From Nanobdellota archaeon (GTDB lineage: Archaea > Nanobdellota > Nanobdellia > Woesearchaeales > JAHJBD01), in contig JAHJBD010000025.1 of assembly GCA_018813725.1 (NCBI GenBank), forward strand, positions 1 to 6,626: a DNA stretch of 6,626 nt, read 5' to 3'. The translations under genes were made by a program, and so were the position numbers. The notes beneath the pieces are model-generated. The model was not told the DNA's origin and ran no database searches. It was given only the letters and a program-made list of their open reading frames with translations. Shown in pieces: positions 5,708 to 6,626 of the stretch. Numbering within the stretch: the stretch's first letter is position 1; every line of letters starts with the position of its first letter.

Positions 5708-6626
5708 AGTCCTTCAGGCTGATCTGCCCTTTCCTCTTGTTCTCTTTTACCACAACCTTGCTCATGTCCTGTCCCACCTGTTCCTTGACACTCAAAGCCA
5801 CGCTTTTGCCTAAGAGCTGCACTAGTTTCATAAGATCAGCACTTTTCAACTCTTTTACATCTCTTATTTTTGCGTTATACAGTTTCCTGGCCCGAACCCT
5901 GCCTACTCCTTTTAACCGTAGCAAAGGTATCAGCTCTTCTTTTACACCATTCTTTATCCTGACCCGCATCTTGATTATCTCTTTTAGTAGTGGTTGAAAA
6001 GCAAGCATCCTCACTAGCTCTTCTGTGCAATAAAGAAGCCAATCAGCAAGATCAATCTTGACTTTTATCTCACCAGGCCTTATCGCATACTTTTCCAAAA
6101 GATCTTCTTCATCTTTTTCATTTATCCAGTCGATTAAGAACAAAGCAGTCTTGATCGAATTGATAAAATCATCATATTCAGGCTCATAATAAGAAGGTTC
6201 TTCCTGAAGAAGAAAATCATGGTTTGTAATTATCTGCTCACCTATCTTGTCAAACTCACTTTGTCTCACCCTAAGTAGTGGCCTCATCTCCAGTGTATTG
6301 GATATGAGCTGTAGGAATGATATTTCATCAAGCTTGATTGAGGCCGCTTTCTTTGCGCCAAGAATAAGATTGTATGCAGTCAAAGGATCAATATAAAGCT
6401 CAGCTACTCTTTTACCTATCATTGTAGCTTTATAGCTGCTTTTGCCAAAAGAATCAGCGTCTACAAAATCATTATCTTGACCGATCAGAAACTCCCACTC
6501 AACAAGCAGCCCAAGTATCTTATCGATTATGGATTCTATCTTTTGCATATCCTTGAACTGATAGGCCCAAAACGTTTTTGAGAAAAACTCTAAAAGCTGT
6601 GTTCTGCTGTTCACATAATTTGTCGC
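5700..6626 (-). CDS. hel308: ATP-dependent DNA helicase Hel308 (Hjm), C-terminal part; 5' end outside window
   Basis: Hel308 is an archaeal Ski2-like superfamily 2 helicase that unwinds 3'-tailed and forked DNA at stalled replication forks. The visible 308 residues are roughly the last 40 percent of a protein usually about 700 long; the ATPase motor motifs lie beyond the right edge. Numbering from the first visible codon: winged-helix end TMIGKRVAELYIDP (68-81); ratchet domain with YYEPEYDDFI (146-155), KTALFLIDWI (159-168), RPGEIK (183-188) and ADWLLY (194-199), whose Trp196 aligns with the DNA-stacking Trp of the Archaeoglobus enzyme; and the C-terminal helix-hairpin-helix KEELIPLLRLKGVGRVRARKLY (229-250; broken here into KEELIPLLRLKG and VGRVRARKLY). 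It ends GQISLKDYG, a PCNA-box-like tail. A GTG at 6614 could pass for a start but lies mid-domain, so the frame is treated as open to the edge. It overlaps the DUF4416 gene by eight bases. Confidence 0.95.
   Translation of the reverse strand, partial: ATNYVNSRTQLLEFFSKTFWAYQFKDMQKIESIIDKILGLLVEWEFLIGQDNDFVDADSFGKSSYKATMIGKRVAELYIDPLTAYNLILGAKKAASIKLDEISFLQLISNTLEMRPLLRVRQSEFDKIGEQIITNHDFLLQEEPSYYEPEYDDFINSIKTALFLIDWINEKDEEDLLEKYAIRPGEIKVKIDLADWLLYCTEELVRMLAFQPLLKEIIKMRVRIKNGVKEELIPLLRLKGVGRVRARKLYNAKIRDVKELKSADLMKLVQLLGKSVALSVKEQVGQDMSKVVVKENKRKGQISLKDYG

Noticed and set aside
5613..5997. Plus-strand open frames of 66 and 86 aa opposite hel308 and the DUF4416 gene
   Set aside because: Antisense shadows of two well-supported genes, with no start signals.
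6612..6614. GTG at 6614 as the start of a 304-aa protein
   Set aside because: The upstream codons stay open to the edge, and the sequence here is the middle of the Hel308 fold, so the gene continues beyond the window.

Overview
This window is from an archaeal chromosome. The evidence is a group II chaperonin (thermosome), the C-terminal third of the archaeal helicase Hel308, a tRNA-Arg with a small intron in the archaeal bulge-helix-bulge setting, and BRE/TATA promoters in place of bacterial -35/-10 boxes. AT-rich spacers, overlapping or nearly abutting genes, several apparently leaderless transcripts and a large unrecognised protein suggest a small-genome lineage such as DPANN, but that placement is only an inference.

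Layout, left to right. The first nine codons of a minus-strand gene, with a good Shine-Dalgarno site, run off the left edge. Next comes the complete thermosome gene on the minus strand (106-1743). A 172-bp divergent promoter region (1744-1915) separates it from a 719-aa plus-strand gene (1916-4075) that I do not recognise: a charged helical N-terminal half, a proline-rich linker and a compact C-terminal domain. Facing that gene is a minus-strand tRNA-Arg(GCG) gene with a probable 14-nt intron (4097-4182). The right third is a minus-strand block: the hel308 3' end (from 6626), a DUF4416 protein overlapping it by 8 bp, and an SGNH/GDSL-hydrolase lipoprotein with its own TATA box. There is no gene-free stretch over 300 bases.

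How the parts relate. hel308 and the DUF4416 gene are probably one transcript with coupled translation. The lipoprotein and the tRNA each have a TATA box within a few bases of the preceding stop codon. The thermosome and the 719-aa gene diverge from promoters sharing the core AACCTTTAWAAA. Genes with a Shine-Dalgarno site (thermosome, left-edge gene) have a TATA box far enough upstream for a 5' leader, while the 719-aa gene and the lipoprotein have the TATA box about 30 bases before ATG and no clear Shine-Dalgarno site, as expected for leaderless mRNAs. This promoter geometry also corrects the lipoprotein start to 5203. I found no mobile element, CRISPR array or defence locus. The best candidate for something undescribed is the 719-aa protein, whose C-terminal domain has a weak resemblance to R-S-E ADP-ribosyltransferases that remains to be tested.
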